From: Lactobacillus sp. ESL0700
Lineage (GTDB): Bacteria > Bacillota > Bacilli > Lactobacillales > Lactobacillaceae
Assembly: GCF_029392095.1 (NCBI RefSeq)
Contig: NZ_CP113930.1
Coordinates: forward strand, 1,054,001-1,118,000
Reading direction: 5' to 3'
DNA length: 64,000 bases
Below the pieces are notes generated by a model. It was not told the DNA's origin, searched no databases, and saw only the letters and a program-made list of their open reading frames with translations. Shown here piece by piece: positions 10,906 through 20,663 of this stretch. Position numbers and translations under genes: made by a program. Position 1 is the first letter of the stretch. Every line of letters starts with the position of its first letter.

Positions 10906-10931
10906 ATCACGGGTGTAACCAAAGGATTTGG

Positions 10932-11684
10932 TTAAAATAATTTCAATTCATCTAAGAATTTTTTGGTTTTTAAATTAAGGTCAACTGTCTCTTGGTAGAT
11001 TCGGTCAATGGCCTTGCGAGTTGCCTTTTTAGTTGCGTCACTAACAGCAATAGATCCTAATCGCTCAATCGGCAATAAACCAATTGTTCTTAAAACGGCT
11101 GTTTCTTTGGGCTCCAAATGCATGCGACTTGTTTCCTGATAAAAATGGTCGCTGCAGATAATCCCACCACGTTTAATTGAATAATCAAAAACGCCTTGAC
11201 TTTTACCGCAAATAGCACAGGTGCGCAATTCAGGGGCAACCCCATAAGCAGCTAACAGCTGCATTTGACAAATTTGGGTAATCATTTCCGGATCAACGCC
11301 AGCATTGATTTTTTGTAAAGCAAACTCAGCTAGTGCGTAATACTTGCCTAAAGGTTGATATTCCACAAAAGCATGGTCAACCAAGTCTAAAATAAAAGAA
11401 GCATAAGCATTCTTAGTTAAATCGTTGAATAAACCATCAAATTGCTTTACTTCTTTATAAGTACGCAGATTGCTTAGCCCCTGACCACTCGTATAAATAA
11501 TATACGTTCCGTAAGAAAAATTGAGTAGCGCTGCTCCTAATTTTGACTTAGGCCGTAAAGCTCCACGAGCAATCATTGTAATGATGCCATTTTCTTTGGT
11601 AATGATTTTAGCTAATAAATCCGCTTCTTTAAATTTTTGGCGTTTAAAAATAATGCCTTGAACTTCCTTAAGTTCACGTGTCAT
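10932..11684 (-). CDS. recO: DNA repair protein RecO
   Basis: 250 residues. N-terminal OB fold ([22 protein letters not shown]) followed by a helical domain. A zinc-finger-like CAICGK with a distal Cys and His (IICSDHF, about residues 157-180) is partly kept. RecO loads RecA onto SSB-coated single-stranded DNA in the RecFOR pathway. It directly follows era (stop and start adjoin), the conserved ybeY-era-recO order. The operon ends before the glyQ leader. Confidence 0.96.
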   Translation of the reverse strand: MTRELKEVQGIIFKRQKFKEADLLAKIITKENGIITMIARGALRPKSKLGAALLNFSYGTYIIYTSGQGLSNLRTYKEVKQFDGLFNDLTKNAYASFILDLVDHAFVEYQPLGKYYALAEFALQKINAGVDPEMITQICQMQLLAAYGVAPELRTCAICGKSQGVFDYSIKRGGIICSDHFYQETSRMHLEPKETAVLRTIGLLPIERLGSIAVSDATKKATRKAIDRIYQETVDLNLKTKKFLDELKLF

Positions 11685-12593
11685 TTATGAAAGTGCCTTC
11701 TTGTCATAGCCAATTTGCTTCAAAAAGCTTGGGTCAGACCGCCAATTACGCTGCACTTTAACCCACAAATGAAGGTTAACCTTTTCACCGAGCAAGTTTT
11801 CAATTTGGCGGCGGGAATTAATACCGATCTGCTTGAGCATCTTGCCGCCCTTGCCGATAATAATCCCTTTTTGACCATCTTTTTCAACATAAATCGTTGC
11901 TTCGATTTGCAATTTGCCCTTCTCATGTTGGTTCATGCGTTCAACCCAAACGGCAGCAGCATGTGGCACTTCTTCAGCTGTTAACTTCAGAATTTGTTCA
12001 CGTACTAGTTCGGCAACCATGAAGTATTCAGGCCGATCAGTAATCTGCTCGGGATCATAATAATCTGGACCTTCGGGCAAATATTGGTGCAATGTGGAGA
12101 TTAAATCTGTGATGCCCACTCCCTGAGTTGCAGAAATTGGTAAAAATTCCTTAAACAAATCAAGCTTACGGTAAGAATCAATAATTGGCAGTAAGTTATT
12201 AGGATTAACTTGATCTACCTTATTGATTACCAAAAAGACGGGAACTTTAACCAGCTTTAGCAAGTTAACAATGTATTCGTCGCCTTTGCCCATTTTTTCA
12301 GGTTCAACCATAAATAAAACCATGTCTACATCGTTTAAACTAGAAACACTAGCCTTATCCATGTAATCATCAAGTTTTAAATGTGGTTTAAAAATCCCCG
12401 GCGTGTCAACAAAGACGACTTGCATATCATCTGTTGTGTAAATACCGGAAATTTTATCACGGGTGGTCTGCGGCTTACTAGAAGTAATTGCCACCTTTTG
12501 TCCAACTAAATTATTCATTAAAGTTGATTTACCAACGTTTGGTCGACCAACTAACGCAACAAAACCGGATTTATTTTTCTTATCTTCAGTCAT
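11685..12593 (-). CDS. era: GTPase Era
   Basis: 302 residues. G-domain motifs G1 [11 protein letters not shown]3 DTPGIF, G4 NKVD and G5 SAT are in order within the first 160 residues, then a C-terminal KH domain with [11 protein letters not shown] binding the 3' end of 16S rRNA. Era is a 30S assembly checkpoint. The start overlaps the ybeY stop by one base. Part of the phoH-ybeY-era-recO operon. Confidence 0.98.
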   Translation of the reverse strand: MTEDKKNKSGFVALVGRPNVGKSTLMNNLVGQKVAITSSKPQTTRDKISGIYTTDDMQVVFVDTPGIFKPHLKLDDYMDKASVSSLNDVDMVLFMVEPEKMGKGDEYIVNLLKLVKVPVFLVINKVDQVNPNNLLPIIDSYRKLDLFKEFLPISATQGVGITDLISTLHQYLPEGPDYYDPEQITDRPEYFMVAELVREQILKLTAEEVPHAAAVWVERMNQHEKGKLQIEATIYVEKDGQKGIIIGKGGKMLKQIGINSRRQIENLLGEKVNLHLWVKVQRNWRSDPSFLKQIGYDKKALS

Positions 12594-13117
12594 TATTTAC
12601 CTCTGCCTTCATCTAACTGGTCAGGATACAGCGGCAAGCCATATTCTTCAAGTACTTTACCCTGAATGCCAAACATTTCTTTTGCCTCATCAGGCTCAAT
12701 ATGGTCATAACCGTTAAGATGCAAAAAGCCGTGAACTAGGGTATAACCAAATTCACGGTCCCAGCCTGTTCCGTATTCCTTACTGTGACGCATAATCACA
12801 CTTGGACACATGAACAAATCACCGATATCCTCTTGAAAATCAGGATCTGCAGTAAATGCTGCAAGGTCAAGACATTCGTCGCCATCTTCAATTGCAAATG
12901 AAATGACATCTGTTGGTCGATCTTTTTCACGATACTTCTTGTTAATTGCGTGACTGCGTTCTTCATTAACAAAATTGATACTCATTGCTAAATTATTGTC
13001 TTTAGCAATTTCCTTTTTAGCCAGTAACAATAACTTAGCAATCCAATCTTGCCAGTCACGATCGGTATTTTCTAAAAAACCAACCTCGTCGTTATAAGTA
13101 ATTTCAATAGGCGTCAT
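12593..13117 (-). CDS. ybeY: Endoribonuclease YbeY (rRNA maturation factor)
   Basis: 174 residues. The family signature [11 protein letters not shown] near residue 133 supplies the three zinc-binding histidines. [11 protein letters not shown] upstream is also conserved. YbeY acts in 16S rRNA 3' maturation and 70S quality control. It overlaps phoH and era by one base each, so all three are probably translated in sequence from one message. Confidence 0.97.
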   Translation of the reverse strand: MTPIEITYNDEVGFLENTDRDWQDWIAKLLLLAKKEIAKDNNLAMSINFVNEERSHAINKKYREKDRPTDVISFAIEDGDECLDLAAFTADPDFQEDIGDLFMCPSVIMRHSKEYGTGWDREFGYTLVHGFLHLNGYDHIEPDEAKEMFGIQGKVLEEYGLPLYPDQLDEGRGK

Positions 13118-14073
13118 TAATGTCTTTCGTCCTCTTTCTCATAAGCATTAATAATCTTGGCAACCACCGGATGACGAACAACATCATTAGCAGTGAAGCG
13201 AATAAATTTAATTTGGTCAATGCCCTTTAAAATTCGCTGTGCATCAATCAGGCCACTACGCTGCCGACCCGGTAGGTCGACCTGCGTCATATCCCCGTTG
13301 ACAATCATTTTTGAATTAAAGCCTAACCGCGTTAAAAACATCTTCATCTGTGCATCGGTTGTATTTTGCGCTTCATCCAAAATAACAAAGGCATCATCAA
13401 GTGTTCTTCCCCGCATATATGCCAAAGGAGCAACTTCGATTACCCCGCGTTCCATTAACCGGTCAGTTGTGTTAGTTCCCAAGATTGCATAAAGCGAATC
13501 ATAAATTGGCCGTAAATACGGATCAACTTTTTCCTTTAAATCTCCTGGTAAAAATCCCAAAGATTCACCAGCTTCAACAGCTGGTCTAGTTAGAACGATC
13601 CGCGAAACCTCACCCTTTTTAAAGGCTGCAACGGCACAAACGACGGCCAAGAATGTTTTACCGGTACCGGCAGGTCCGATACCAAATACAACATCACTTT
13701 TTTTAATGGCTTCAACATAGCGCTTTTGCCCCATATTTTTAACTCTAATCGGTTTACCTTTAGCATCACGAATTAGAATTTCTTTATATAAATCGGCAAA
13801 ATACTCTGTCGTGCCTTTATCCGCCATTTTCATTGCACTGACAACATCAGTAGCACCAATGTTAACACCGGTGCTCACAACGTTGTCTAAAGCCTTTAAA
13901 ACTGCGATTACCTTCCGCGTATTTTCAACATCGCCATCAACAACAATTTGGTTTCCGGTATCAGTTACACTTAGATCGTAACCTTCAGCTAATAAGTTAA
14001 GATTACCATCATTAATTCCAACTAGTTTTTGGATGTTTTCTGGATTTTTAGGAATAAAATTGGTTTGAGCCAA
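13117..14073 (-). CDS. PhoH-like ATPase
   Basis: 318 residues. N-terminal KH-like segment (about 1-100), then a RecD-like ATPase domain with Walker A GPAGTGKTFLA (about 133) and Walker B FVILDEAQNTT (about 232). It starts at a TTG at 14073, with AAAGGAG in front. The cellular role is not settled, but a link to RNA metabolism is supported by the constant neighbourhood with ybeY. First gene of the phoH-ybeY-era-recO run. Confidence 0.94.
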   Translation of the reverse strand: MAQTNFIPKNPENIQKLVGINDGNLNLLAEGYDLSVTDTGNQIVVDGDVENTRKVIAVLKALDNVVSTGVNIGATDVVSAMKMADKGTTEYFADLYKEILIRDAKGKPIRVKNMGQKRYVEAIKKSDVVFGIGPAGTGKTFLAVVCAVAAFKKGEVSRIVLTRPAVEAGESLGFLPGDLKEKVDPYLRPIYDSLYAILGTNTTDRLMERGVIEVAPLAYMRGRTLDDAFVILDEAQNTTDAQMKMFLTRLGFNSKMIVNGDMTQVDLPGRQRSGLIDAQRILKGIDQIKFIRFTANDVVRHPVVAKIINAYEKEDERH

Positions 14074-14094
14074 AAACTTCGCTCCTTTTCTTGC

Positions 14095-14538
14095 TTAATT
14101 TAGATGATTGCGCACTGCACTAGAAGCTGCTTTACCATCAGCTTTGCCCTTAATCTTGGGCATTAAAGCCTTCATTACCTTACCAAAATCGGACTTACCT
14201 TTAGCATCAACTTCGGCAATTGTTTTAACGACAATTTGTTCAAGTTCATCCTCTGACAACTGCTTAGGCATGTAGCCTTCCACAATTGCTAATTCCTTTT
14301 TGGTCTCATCAGCTAAATCGGTTCTAGCAGCTTTAGTAAATTCTTCAATCGACTCTTCACGCTGCTTCTTTTCACGGTTTAAAACGGTCAGTTCTTCATC
14401 GGAACTAAGTTCGTGCCCTGCCTTGATCTTTTCATTCATCAAGGCTGACTTAATCATTCGCACCGTATTCAATCTAACTTTATCACGTGCCTTCATGGCT
14501 TCCTTCATGTCAGCCATAATTTGTTCTGATAAACTCAA
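14095..14538 (-). CDS. YqeY family protein (GatB/YqeY domain)
   Basis: 147 residues forming only the helical GatB/YqeY domain that in GatB contacts tRNA. The family is often found next to rpsU, as here. It may bind tRNA-like structures, but its function is not known. It lies 21 bases before phoH on the same strand, possibly in one transcript with it. Confidence 0.9.
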   Translation of the reverse strand: MSLSEQIMADMKEAMKARDKVRLNTVRMIKSALMNEKIKAGHELSSDEELTVLNREKKQREESIEEFTKAARTDLADETKKELAIVEGYMPKQLSEDELEQIVVKTIAEVDAKGKSDFGKVMKALMPKIKGKADGKAASSAVRNHLN

Positions 14539-14630
14539 AAGTTCTCCTTCTTCCTAAATATAGAATCTAACTAAATTATAGCAAATCTAGTCCATGGTAG
14601 AAAACAATTAACGAAATTTACCTGTAATGT

Positions 14631-14663
14631 AAAAAAACGACCTCTATCAACAGATAGAAGTCG
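14631..14663 (-). terminator. Rho-independent terminator of rpsU
   Basis: An 11-bp stem with a 4-base loop followed on the minus strand by seven T. One pair is G-U only when read on the minus strand, which supports this orientation. Confidence 0.8.
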
Positions 14664-14675
14664 CTTCTTTATATA

Positions 14676-14852
14676 TTAATAATGTCTACGTTTCCGTGCT
14701 GCTTCAGATTTAAGCTTTCTACGTACACTAGGTTTTTCGTAGAATTCGCGTTTGCGGTATTCTTGCAAGGTACCACTTCTTGAAACGGAACGTTTGAAAC
14801 GACGAAGAGCATCATCAATAGACTCGTTTTCGTGAACGACTGTCTTGGCCAT
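14676..14852 (-). CDS. rpsU: 30S ribosomal protein S21
   Basis: 58 residues from the ATG at 14852, preceded by GGAGGGATCACAC. The longer open frame upstream lacks a ribosome site. The sequence [21 protein letters not shown] and the basic C-terminus are standard S21, a small-subunit protein near the mRNA exit that helps initiation. It sits upstream of yqeY, as is common in Firmicutes, but has its own terminator. Confidence 0.97.
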   Translation of the reverse strand: MAKTVVHENESIDDALRRFKRSVSRSGTLQEYRKREFYEKPSVRRKLKSEAARKRRHY

Positions 14853-15035
14853 GTGTGATCCCTCCTTCCATTTCTTGACGTTACCGTCATACATTTATTT
14901 AAATTATATCAAACCTCACGCAAGGGTCAATACATACATGCAATATTTTTAAAAAAGTTTTTTTACAGCATTATTTTAACTAAATCTGTTAATGCATTTT
15001 TGAAAAATGTATAATTGATTAAAAAGGAGTTAACA

Positions 15036-15863
15036 ATGAGCCAAGAAACTAAAAAAGAAGTCAACATCATTATCATTTCTGATTCTGCTGGTGATACTGC
15101 TTTTAACAACGCAATTGCGGCTGCTGCACAATTCCCTGATGCCCAGGTTAATTATCGCCGCTACCCATTTATTACCGATAAGGACAAACTTGATGATGTT
15201 TTTGAAGAAATTGAGCAATATTCTAATTTAATTATTATTTACAGTTTGGTTAAAGATGAAATGCAAATTCCGGTAATTAGATTTGTCCGGGAACACAAGG
15301 TTCAGAGTGTCGATATTTTATCCCCTGCCATCGAAGCCTTGCAAAAGGTCACAGGCATGCGGCCCCTAGAAAAAATTGGTGCCCAACACAAGATGAACCA
15401 GCACTACTTTGACCGAATTTCAGCGATGGAATTTGCCGTAATGTACGATGATGGTAAGGACCCTAAGGGCTTTTTGGAAGCAGACGTAGTTTTATTAGGA
15501 GTTTCAAGAACTTCTAAAACACCACTGTCACTCTTTTTAGCTAATAAGAACCTAAAAGTTGCCAACTTGCCGCTAGTGCCCGACACCCATATTCCAAAAG
15601 AAATTTATAAAATCAATCCCAAAAAGATTATCGGTCTCACAAATGACTTATCGGTATTAAATGAAATTAGACGCCAAAGAATGATTTCATACGGCCTTAA
15701 CCCAAATACAACGTATTCTAATACTGATTCAATTAAAGCCGAACTTGATTCCGCAAAGAAGCTTTATGACAAGCTTGGTTGCTTTGTAATCAATGTTGCT
15801 CACCGTTCAATTGAAGAAACTGCGGCACTAATTATGAATCATTTAGGAATTGAAGAGCAATAA
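15036..15863 (+). CDS. Pyruvate, phosphate dikinase regulatory protein-like kinase/pyrophosphorylase (DUF299)
   Basis: 275 residues from the ATG at 15036 after AAAAAGGAG. The frame extends 7 codons upstream but without a ribosome site. The P-loop-like GVSRTSKTPLSLFLA (about 153) and the N-terminal IISDSAGDTAFN are the family marks. Characterised members reversibly phosphorylate PPDK or PEP synthase on threonine using ADP. No PPDK or PEP synthase gene is in this window, so the partner is not seen and may be different. Confidence 0.9.
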   Translation: MSQETKKEVNIIIISDSAGDTAFNNAIAAAAQFPDAQVNYRRYPFITDKDKLDDVFEEIEQYSNLIIIYSLVKDEMQIPVIRFVREHKVQSVDILSPAIEALQKVTGMRPLEKIGAQHKMNQHYFDRISAMEFAVMYDDGKDPKGFLEADVVLLGVSRTSKTPLSLFLANKNLKVANLPLVPDTHIPKEIYKINPKKIIGLTNDLSVLNEIRRQRMISYGLNPNTTYSNTDSIKAELDSAKKLYDKLGCFVINVAHRSIEETAALIMNHLGIEEQ

Positions 15864-15934
15864 TCAACAATTAATAAGCTTTTTTTAACAATTTATGTTT
15901 TAATATAAGAAAAATATTTCGGAGGTAATTAATA

Positions 15935-16477
15935 ATGAGTGATCAACAAAATCCTAATCAAAAAGAAACCGCAATTTTTGCCGGTGGCTGCTTCTGGTGC
16001 ATGGTTAAGCCATTCGACAGTTTACCGGGTGTTGAGTCGGTTATTTCGGGTTATACTGGCGGACATGTTGCTAACCCAACATATGAGCAGGTTCGTGCCG
16101 GCGATACTGGACATACGGAAGCTGTGAGAATAACTTTTGATCCACAAATAATGCCTTATAAAAAGTTGCTCGAATACTACTGGCAAGTAACCGACCCAAC
16201 TGATGCTTCAGGACAATTTCAAGATCGCGGCGACAATTACCGTCCTGTAATTTTTTATAACTCACCTGAACAAAAAGCAGCTGCAGAACAATCAAAAGAG
16301 GAATTGGCAAATAGTGGTAAATTTGACAAACCAATTGTTACTAAAATTGAACCAGCTAGCGATTTTTATGATGCTGAATATTACCACCAAGACTTTTACA
16401 AAAAAGATCCACTAAGATATTCTATTGAAGAAGCCGGTGGCCGTGAAAACTTCATTAAGGAACACTGGGGAAAATAA
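15935..16477 (+). CDS. msrA: Peptide methionine-(S)-sulfoxide reductase
   Basis: 180 residues. The catalytic GGCFWC motif is near residue 18, followed by the conserved [16 protein letters not shown] and [13 protein letters not shown] blocks. It repairs the S epimer of methionine sulfoxide in proteins or free. No resolving Cys is seen after the FWC pair, so reduction may rely on that second Cys. msrB (R epimer) is encoded separately 1.3 kb away on the other strand. RBS GGAGG. Confidence 0.97.
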   Translation: MSDQQNPNQKETAIFAGGCFWCMVKPFDSLPGVESVISGYTGGHVANPTYEQVRAGDTGHTEAVRITFDPQIMPYKKLLEYYWQVTDPTDASGQFQDRGDNYRPVIFYNSPEQKAAAEQSKEELANSGKFDKPIVTKIEPASDFYDAEYYHQDFYKKDPLRYSIEEAGGRENFIKEHWGK

Positions 16478-16509
16478 TTTTTAATAAACAAAAGATAACA
16501 AAATAGTGG

Positions 16510-16644
16510 TATACTAAATACGTGGACGTTCCTTTTAGTATATACTTATAATAACAATAATTATACTATCATAAATACAGATATGTTTTTTACTTAGTTT
16601 AAATCGTCCACATAAGCCATCAGCTAATTGCTGGTGGTTTTTTT
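16510..16644 (+). ncRNA. Candidate small structured RNA with own promoter and terminator
   Basis: An extended -10 (TGGTATACT, with TATACT at 16510-16515) is followed at once by GTGGACG (16522-16528), which pairs perfectly with CGTCCAC at 16605-16611. The 76 bases between are A/T-rich and can form inner hairpins (AGTATA with TATACT, or TATAAT with ATTATA). Right after the closing stem comes a rho-independent terminator (16617-16637, CCATCAGC paired with GCTGGTGG) with seven T. No ribosome site or convincing ORF is present. I do not recognise the family. A 5' leader or riboswitch for the downstream YitT-type gene is the main alternative. Confidence 0.5.
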
Positions 16645-16727
16645 AGTCTTTAAAGATTACCTTTTTTAAAATTATTAGGAAGGAAAAAAGGAAAATTAAT
16701 GATAAAATAGAAAACGAATTGAGTAAT

Positions 16728-16774
16728 GTTTTAGGATACTTGGTACATAAAGATCAAGCACCAAGTCCTAAAAC
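16728..16774 (+). promoter_or_regulatory. Long hairpin in the leader of the YitT-family gene
   Basis: GTTTTAGGATACTTGGT pairs with ACCAAGTCCTAAAAC over 15 bp with a two-base bulge and a 15-base loop. No T run follows it, so it is not a terminator. It ends 10 bases before the AAGGAG of the next gene and may affect its translation or mRNA stability. Confidence 0.5.
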
Positions 16775-16804
16775 CTTTAATTATAAGGAGTTATTACTAA
16801 CTAT

Positions 16805-17683
16805 ATGGATCAATTGGATAAGTTTAATAGAAGATATAATTTACTTTCCAAAATTTCAGCAGCCTTCTTCTATTCGTTAGCGGTTGCCGTTGCGTTAAAT
16901 TTCTTTTGGACGCCAGGTCATATGTACTCTTCCGGAGTAACTGGGTTTGCCCAACTGATAAATACGCTGAGCGAGCGCTTTTTACCTTTTACATTGACCA
17001 CTTCGGTCATGTACTTTGCGCTTAATGTTCCCCTGTTTCTGGTAGGCTGGTTCAAAATTGGTCATAAATTTACCTTTTTTACCATCGTTTCAGTTGTTTT
17101 AGGGTCAATCATGATGCACGTAATTAATCCCATCAACATGCACGTTGATCCATTAGTTTGTGCTATCTTTGGTGGCATGGTAAACGGCTTAGGAACAGGT
17201 TTTGCACTTAAAAACGGCATTTCAACTGGTGGCCTTGATATCATCGGTATTGTCATTAGAAAGAAAACCGGTGCCAGTTATGGCAAAGTTAACATTATGA
17301 TTAACCTAGTGATTATCGCTGCTGCGGGATTTGCGTTTGGCTGGAGCCGCGCCCTGTATTCTGCCCTAACCATCTTTATTAATGGTCGGGTGATTGATGC
17401 CGTTTATACGCAACACCAAAAGTTGCAGGTGACAATCGTAACGGAACATCCCCAAACAATTATTGATGGCATTCAAGAAAAGATGCACCGGGGAATTACC
17501 ATCTTTCATGATGTCGAAGGTGCATACAGCCATGATGAAAAAACGGTTTTAATTACGGTAATCGACCGCTACGATATGTATGACATTTTGCAAATTATTA
17601 AAAAATGCGATCCCTATGCTTTCATGAGCGTTAGCGAAGTTGAACGCGTTTATGGACGATTTAGGGAACAAGAAATCGTTTAA
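16805..17683 (+). CDS. YitT family membrane protein (DUF161/DUF2179)
   Basis: 292 residues. Several hydrophobic segments fill about the first 190 residues, including the family-typical FFWTPGHMYSSGVTGFAQL and GISTGGLDIIG. A soluble C-terminal DUF2179 domain follows (about 205-285, with HRGITIFHDVEGAYSHDEK). The family is widespread in Firmicutes and has no proven transport substrate. The spacing between AAGGAG and the ATG is unusually long (14 bases), and the leader carries the structures at 16510-16644 and 16728-16774, which suggests post-transcriptional control. Confidence 0.9.
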   Translation: MDQLDKFNRRYNLLSKISAAFFYSLAVAVALNFFWTPGHMYSSGVTGFAQLINTLSERFLPFTLTTSVMYFALNVPLFLVGWFKIGHKFTFFTIVSVVLGSIMMHVINPINMHVDPLVCAIFGGMVNGLGTGFALKNGISTGGLDIIGIVIRKKTGASYGKVNIMINLVIIAAAGFAFGWSRALYSALTIFINGRVIDAVYTQHQKLQVTIVTEHPQTIIDGIQEKMHRGITIFHDVEGAYSHDEKTVLITVIDRYDMYDILQIIKKCDPYAFMSVSEVERVYGRFREQEIV

Positions 17684-17686
17684 ACT

Positions 17687-17721
17687 AAAAAGAGTGTTAG
17701 AAAAATTCTAACACTCTTTTT
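17687..17721. terminator. Bidirectional terminator between YitT gene and msrB
   Basis: AAAGAGTGTTAGAA pairs perfectly with its complement across a 3-base A loop, with T runs on both outer sides. The flanking genes converge. Confidence 0.85.
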
Positions 17722-17732
17722 TTATTCAAAAA

Positions 17733-18164
17733 TTAAGCAAATAATTTTCGATATTCGCCGTAGCCTGATTGTTCAAGTTTATCATACGGAATAAATTTTA
17801 ATGCAGACGAATTAATGCAGTATCTTAACCCGCCTTCATCAGCTGGTCCATCAGTAAAGACATGTCCCAAGTGCGAATCTGCATCGGGACTTTTGACTTC
17901 TGTTCGCTCCATATTATGCGATTGATCGCGATGATAAGTTAATTTTTTAATTGGCTTAGTAAAACTCGGCCAACCACAACCAGCATCATATTTGTCTTCA
18001 CTAGAAAATAATGGCTCACCTGAGACAATATCAACATAAATTCCCTTTTGATAAAAATCATCATACTTGCCACTAAAAGGATAGTCAGTCGCCGCGTTCT
18101 GCGTTGATGCATACTGATCTTGCGTTAATTCCTTTAAGCGCTCGTTCTTTTTTTCTTGGTCCAT
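17733..18164 (-). CDS. msrB: Peptide methionine-(R)-sulfoxide reductase
   Basis: 143 residues. [10 protein letters not shown] and the C-terminal [11 protein letters not shown] hold the resolving and catalytic cysteines of MsrB. The two CXXC zinc pairs of many MsrB proteins are not seen, so this is the zinc-free type. It reduces the R epimer of methionine sulfoxide. Single gene, convergent with the YitT-family gene. Confidence 0.96.
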   Translation of the reverse strand: MDQEKKNERLKELTQDQYASTQNAATDYPFSGKYDDFYQKGIYVDIVSGEPLFSSEDKYDAGCGWPSFTKPIKKLTYHRDQSHNMERTEVKSPDADSHLGHVFTDGPADEGGLRYCINSSALKFIPYDKLEQSGYGEYRKLFA

Positions 18165-18315
18165 AAAATACCACCATCTTTCGTCCTAACTATAACAAAA
18201 ATTCGCTTACTCGGTCATTTTTAAGGACTAATTAAATTTTTTATTTTATAATTTCACTATTGTCGTATGGTTTATAATTAAAAGGTAAACAATTAACAGA
18301 AAGGATTTTTTAATT

Positions 18316-19503
18316 ATGCCTCATCTAGCAAAAAATTTGTCTGGAACAATCAATCATAAAATTGCGCAGTTAGCTGATTCGCAGATAACTACGTTTAATA
18401 ACGAAACATCTAAAATTCCGGGGATTATTAAGTTAACCATTGGTGAACCTGATGCTAATACCCCAGAACATATTAAACGAGCCGCGATTGTTGATATTGA
18501 AAAAGACGATTCTCACTATGCTCCAGAAGCTGGCCAACCACAATTATTAACGGCAATTAGTAATTACTTAAATGAGAGTTTAGGCGTTGACTACGACCCT
18601 GCCACCGAAATCTGTGCTACTGTTGGTGCAACTGAAGCATTGAATGTTGCTTGTATGACCTTGCTCAATCCTGGTGATAAAATTTTAGTACCTACTCCAG
18701 TTTGGGGCGTTTATTTTGGCATTATTGAAATGGCTGGAGCAATTCCAGTGGAAGTCGATACTTCACAAGACGACTTTCTCCTGACTGCAGCTCATTTAAA
18801 GAAGGTACTGGCAAATGAAGGCAAAGGTGCAAAAGCCGTTATTTTAACGGACCCATCCAATCCTACTGGTCGCGTTTATAGTAAGCAAAATTTATTAGAA
18901 CTAGCACAGGTTATCACCGATAATAACCTCTTTGCCGTCACTGATGAAATCTACTCAGAATTAATTTATGGTGACAAAAAGCACTACTCGCTCACGCAAA
19001 TCATTCCTGAACGGACACTGCTCTTATCGGGTCTGTCCAAGAGTTTTGCAATGACTGGTTGGCGGATTGGTTATATGGCTGGACCTAAAGAACTCATGAA
19101 GTCAGTAATTAAAGTTAACTCATTTTTAATTACTTCGGTAACTGACAACGTCCAAGCTGCCGCAACCGAAGCCTTAGTCCACGGTGCAGCCGACTATCCT
19201 GCTGCTCGCGCTACTTACGGAAGTCGATTAAAGATTATCGAAACTGGTTTACGCAAATGTGGCTTTAGCATGGCCACCCCTGAAGGTGCATTTTACATTT
19301 TTGCTAAAATTCCAGCCAAGTTCGGGCAAGATGATGTGAAATTTGCGATTGATTTAGCTAATAAAGCCAAGGTTGCACTAATGCCTGGTAGCTACTTTGG
19401 CAAAGGTGGCCAAGGCTATGTACGTTTATCTTACGCAGCTTCTGCTGAGGATTTACAAGAATCCGTTCGACGCATTACTAATTATGTCGACAGCAACTTA
19501 TAG
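18316..19503 (+). CDS. Class I/II PLP-dependent aminotransferase (AspC/PatA/AraT type)
   Basis: 395 residues, fold type I. Visible are DPSNPTGRVYS (about 180), the pyridoxal-region DEIYSELIYG (about 214), the Schiff-base lysine in SGLSKSFAMTGWRIGY (about 240) and the carboxylate-binding Arg in YVRLSYA near the C-terminus. Lactobacilli have several such enzymes for aromatic, branched-chain or aspartate transamination, and substrate choice cannot be settled here. The start lies behind AGAAAGGA. Single gene. Confidence 0.92.
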   Translation: MPHLAKNLSGTINHKIAQLADSQITTFNNETSKIPGIIKLTIGEPDANTPEHIKRAAIVDIEKDDSHYAPEAGQPQLLTAISNYLNESLGVDYDPATEICATVGATEALNVACMTLLNPGDKILVPTPVWGVYFGIIEMAGAIPVEVDTSQDDFLLTAAHLKKVLANEGKGAKAVILTDPSNPTGRVYSKQNLLELAQVITDNNLFAVTDEIYSELIYGDKKHYSLTQIIPERTLLLSGLSKSFAMTGWRIGYMAGPKELMKSVIKVNSFLITSVTDNVQAAATEALVHGAADYPAARATYGSRLKIIETGLRKCGFSMATPEGAFYIFAKIPAKFGQDDVKFAIDLANKAKVALMPGSYFGKGGQGYVRLSYAASAEDLQESVRRITNYVDSNL

Positions 19504-19603
19504 GCGTTAAGCAAAGTAGACGTAATTCGGAGTTTTTTATAGTAAAATTGAATAGATAAATAATTTATCAAATTAGACATTAGTCAAATGAAGGGATTTT
19601 ATT

Positions 19604-20095
19604 ATGAAAATTACAAGATTAAACGAGCCTCTATATACTAACGGTGAGCCACCTAAGGTTGGTGAAAAGTTACCTGATTTTACTGTAGTTAGAGCCGATG
19701 GCAGCAAAGCTACTAAAGCTGACTTGTTGTCCAAGCCAACTTTGATTAGTGTTGTTCCTGACCTTAACACTAGTGTCTGCAGTATCTCAACCAAGCGTTT
19801 CAACAATGAAGTTGACAAATATTCTGACATTAACTTTTACACGATTTCTACTAATACCCTTGCTGACCAAAAGAATTGGTGTGCTGCTGAAGGCGTTAAA
19901 AACATGGAAATTTTATCTGATGAAAGTCATAACTTCGGTGAAGCAATGGGTCTTTACCTTGAAAGTGGCGTAGATTCAAGAAGTGTTTGGATTATTTCAG
20001 CTGATGGTGAAGTTTTATACCAAGAATTAGTTTACGAAATGACCAATGAACCAAACTACGATGCTGCTTTAACATTTTTAAACAACTTAAAATAA
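19604..20095 (+). CDS. tpx: Thiol peroxidase
   Basis: 163 residues, peroxiredoxin fold of the atypical 2-Cys Tpx type. The peroxidatic Cys lies in DLNTSVCSISTKRF (about 58) and a second Cys in KNWCAAEGV (about 90) is the likely resolving residue. It reduces hydroperoxides with thioredoxin. This fits a catalase-negative organism that meets self-made hydrogen peroxide. Terminated by the hairpin at 20109-20143. Confidence 0.95.
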   Translation: MKITRLNEPLYTNGEPPKVGEKLPDFTVVRADGSKATKADLLSKPTLISVVPDLNTSVCSISTKRFNNEVDKYSDINFYTISTNTLADQKNWCAAEGVKNMEILSDESHNFGEAMGLYLESGVDSRSVWIISADGEVLYQELVYEMTNEPNYDAALTFLNNLK

Positions 20096-20108
20096 TTAGG
20101 CATCAATC

Positions 20109-20143
20109 TAAAAACGATAACCATTGCTGGTTATCGTTTTTTT
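20109..20143. terminator. Bidirectional terminator between tpx and a Nudix gene
   Basis: AAAAACGATAACC pairs with GGTTATCGTTTTT around a 6-base loop between convergent genes. Confidence 0.85.
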
Positions 20144-20642
20144 AATACACTGCCTTAGTTAATACTGGCCATGACGAGAAGGTTTGGTCAGCTGAATCAA
20201 ATTTCTGACTGTTCTGCAAAAACTCTTTGGCCTTTAAAACTAGCGGTGATGAGTTTTCCAAATTAAGTTGTTCTAAAGAAACAGCAACTGCTCCAAGAGA
20301 ATCTTGGCCAACAAATTGTTTAACTGTATCTTGCAGTTGTCCCTGCCACTGCTTAACTTGATAAAAAACACAAAGATGTTGATTAAAATGCCATTCTTGA
20401 TAGTCCCAAGGATAGCGAAAAGAAGTAATTCCTAATTGAACTGCTTCAAGTGTAGTTAACCCTGTTTCTTCCTGGATTTCGCGCACGATTGCAGTTTCGA
20501 GTTTTTCGCCATCCTCAAGGCTGCCTCCGGGCAAATCATAGCGATTGGTGTATGGACCTCCATGTTTTTTGATTACAATTAATTTTTCTTGCTGATATAT
20601 AATGCCATATACACCAAATGCCCGATGATATTTAGCTTCCAT
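20142..20642 (-). CDS. Nudix hydrolase
   Basis: 166 residues with a complete Nudix box, GGSLEDGEKLETAIVREIQEETG (residues about 41-63), which is closer to consensus than that of the other Nudix gene at 4249. The substrate is unknown, and the pair are not recent duplicates. The start follows AAGGAGG. It lies downstream of the hisS-aspS terminator as a separate unit. Confidence 0.88.
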   Translation of the reverse strand: MEAKYHRAFGVYGIIYQQEKLIVIKKHGGPYTNRYDLPGGSLEDGEKLETAIVREIQEETGLTTLEAVQLGITSFRYPWDYQEWHFNQHLCVFYQVKQWQGQLQDTVKQFVGQDSLGAVAVSLEQLNLENSSPLVLKAKEFLQNSQKFDSADQTFSSWPVLTKAVY

Positions 20643-20663
20643 TTTTGTGCCTCCTTTATTTTG

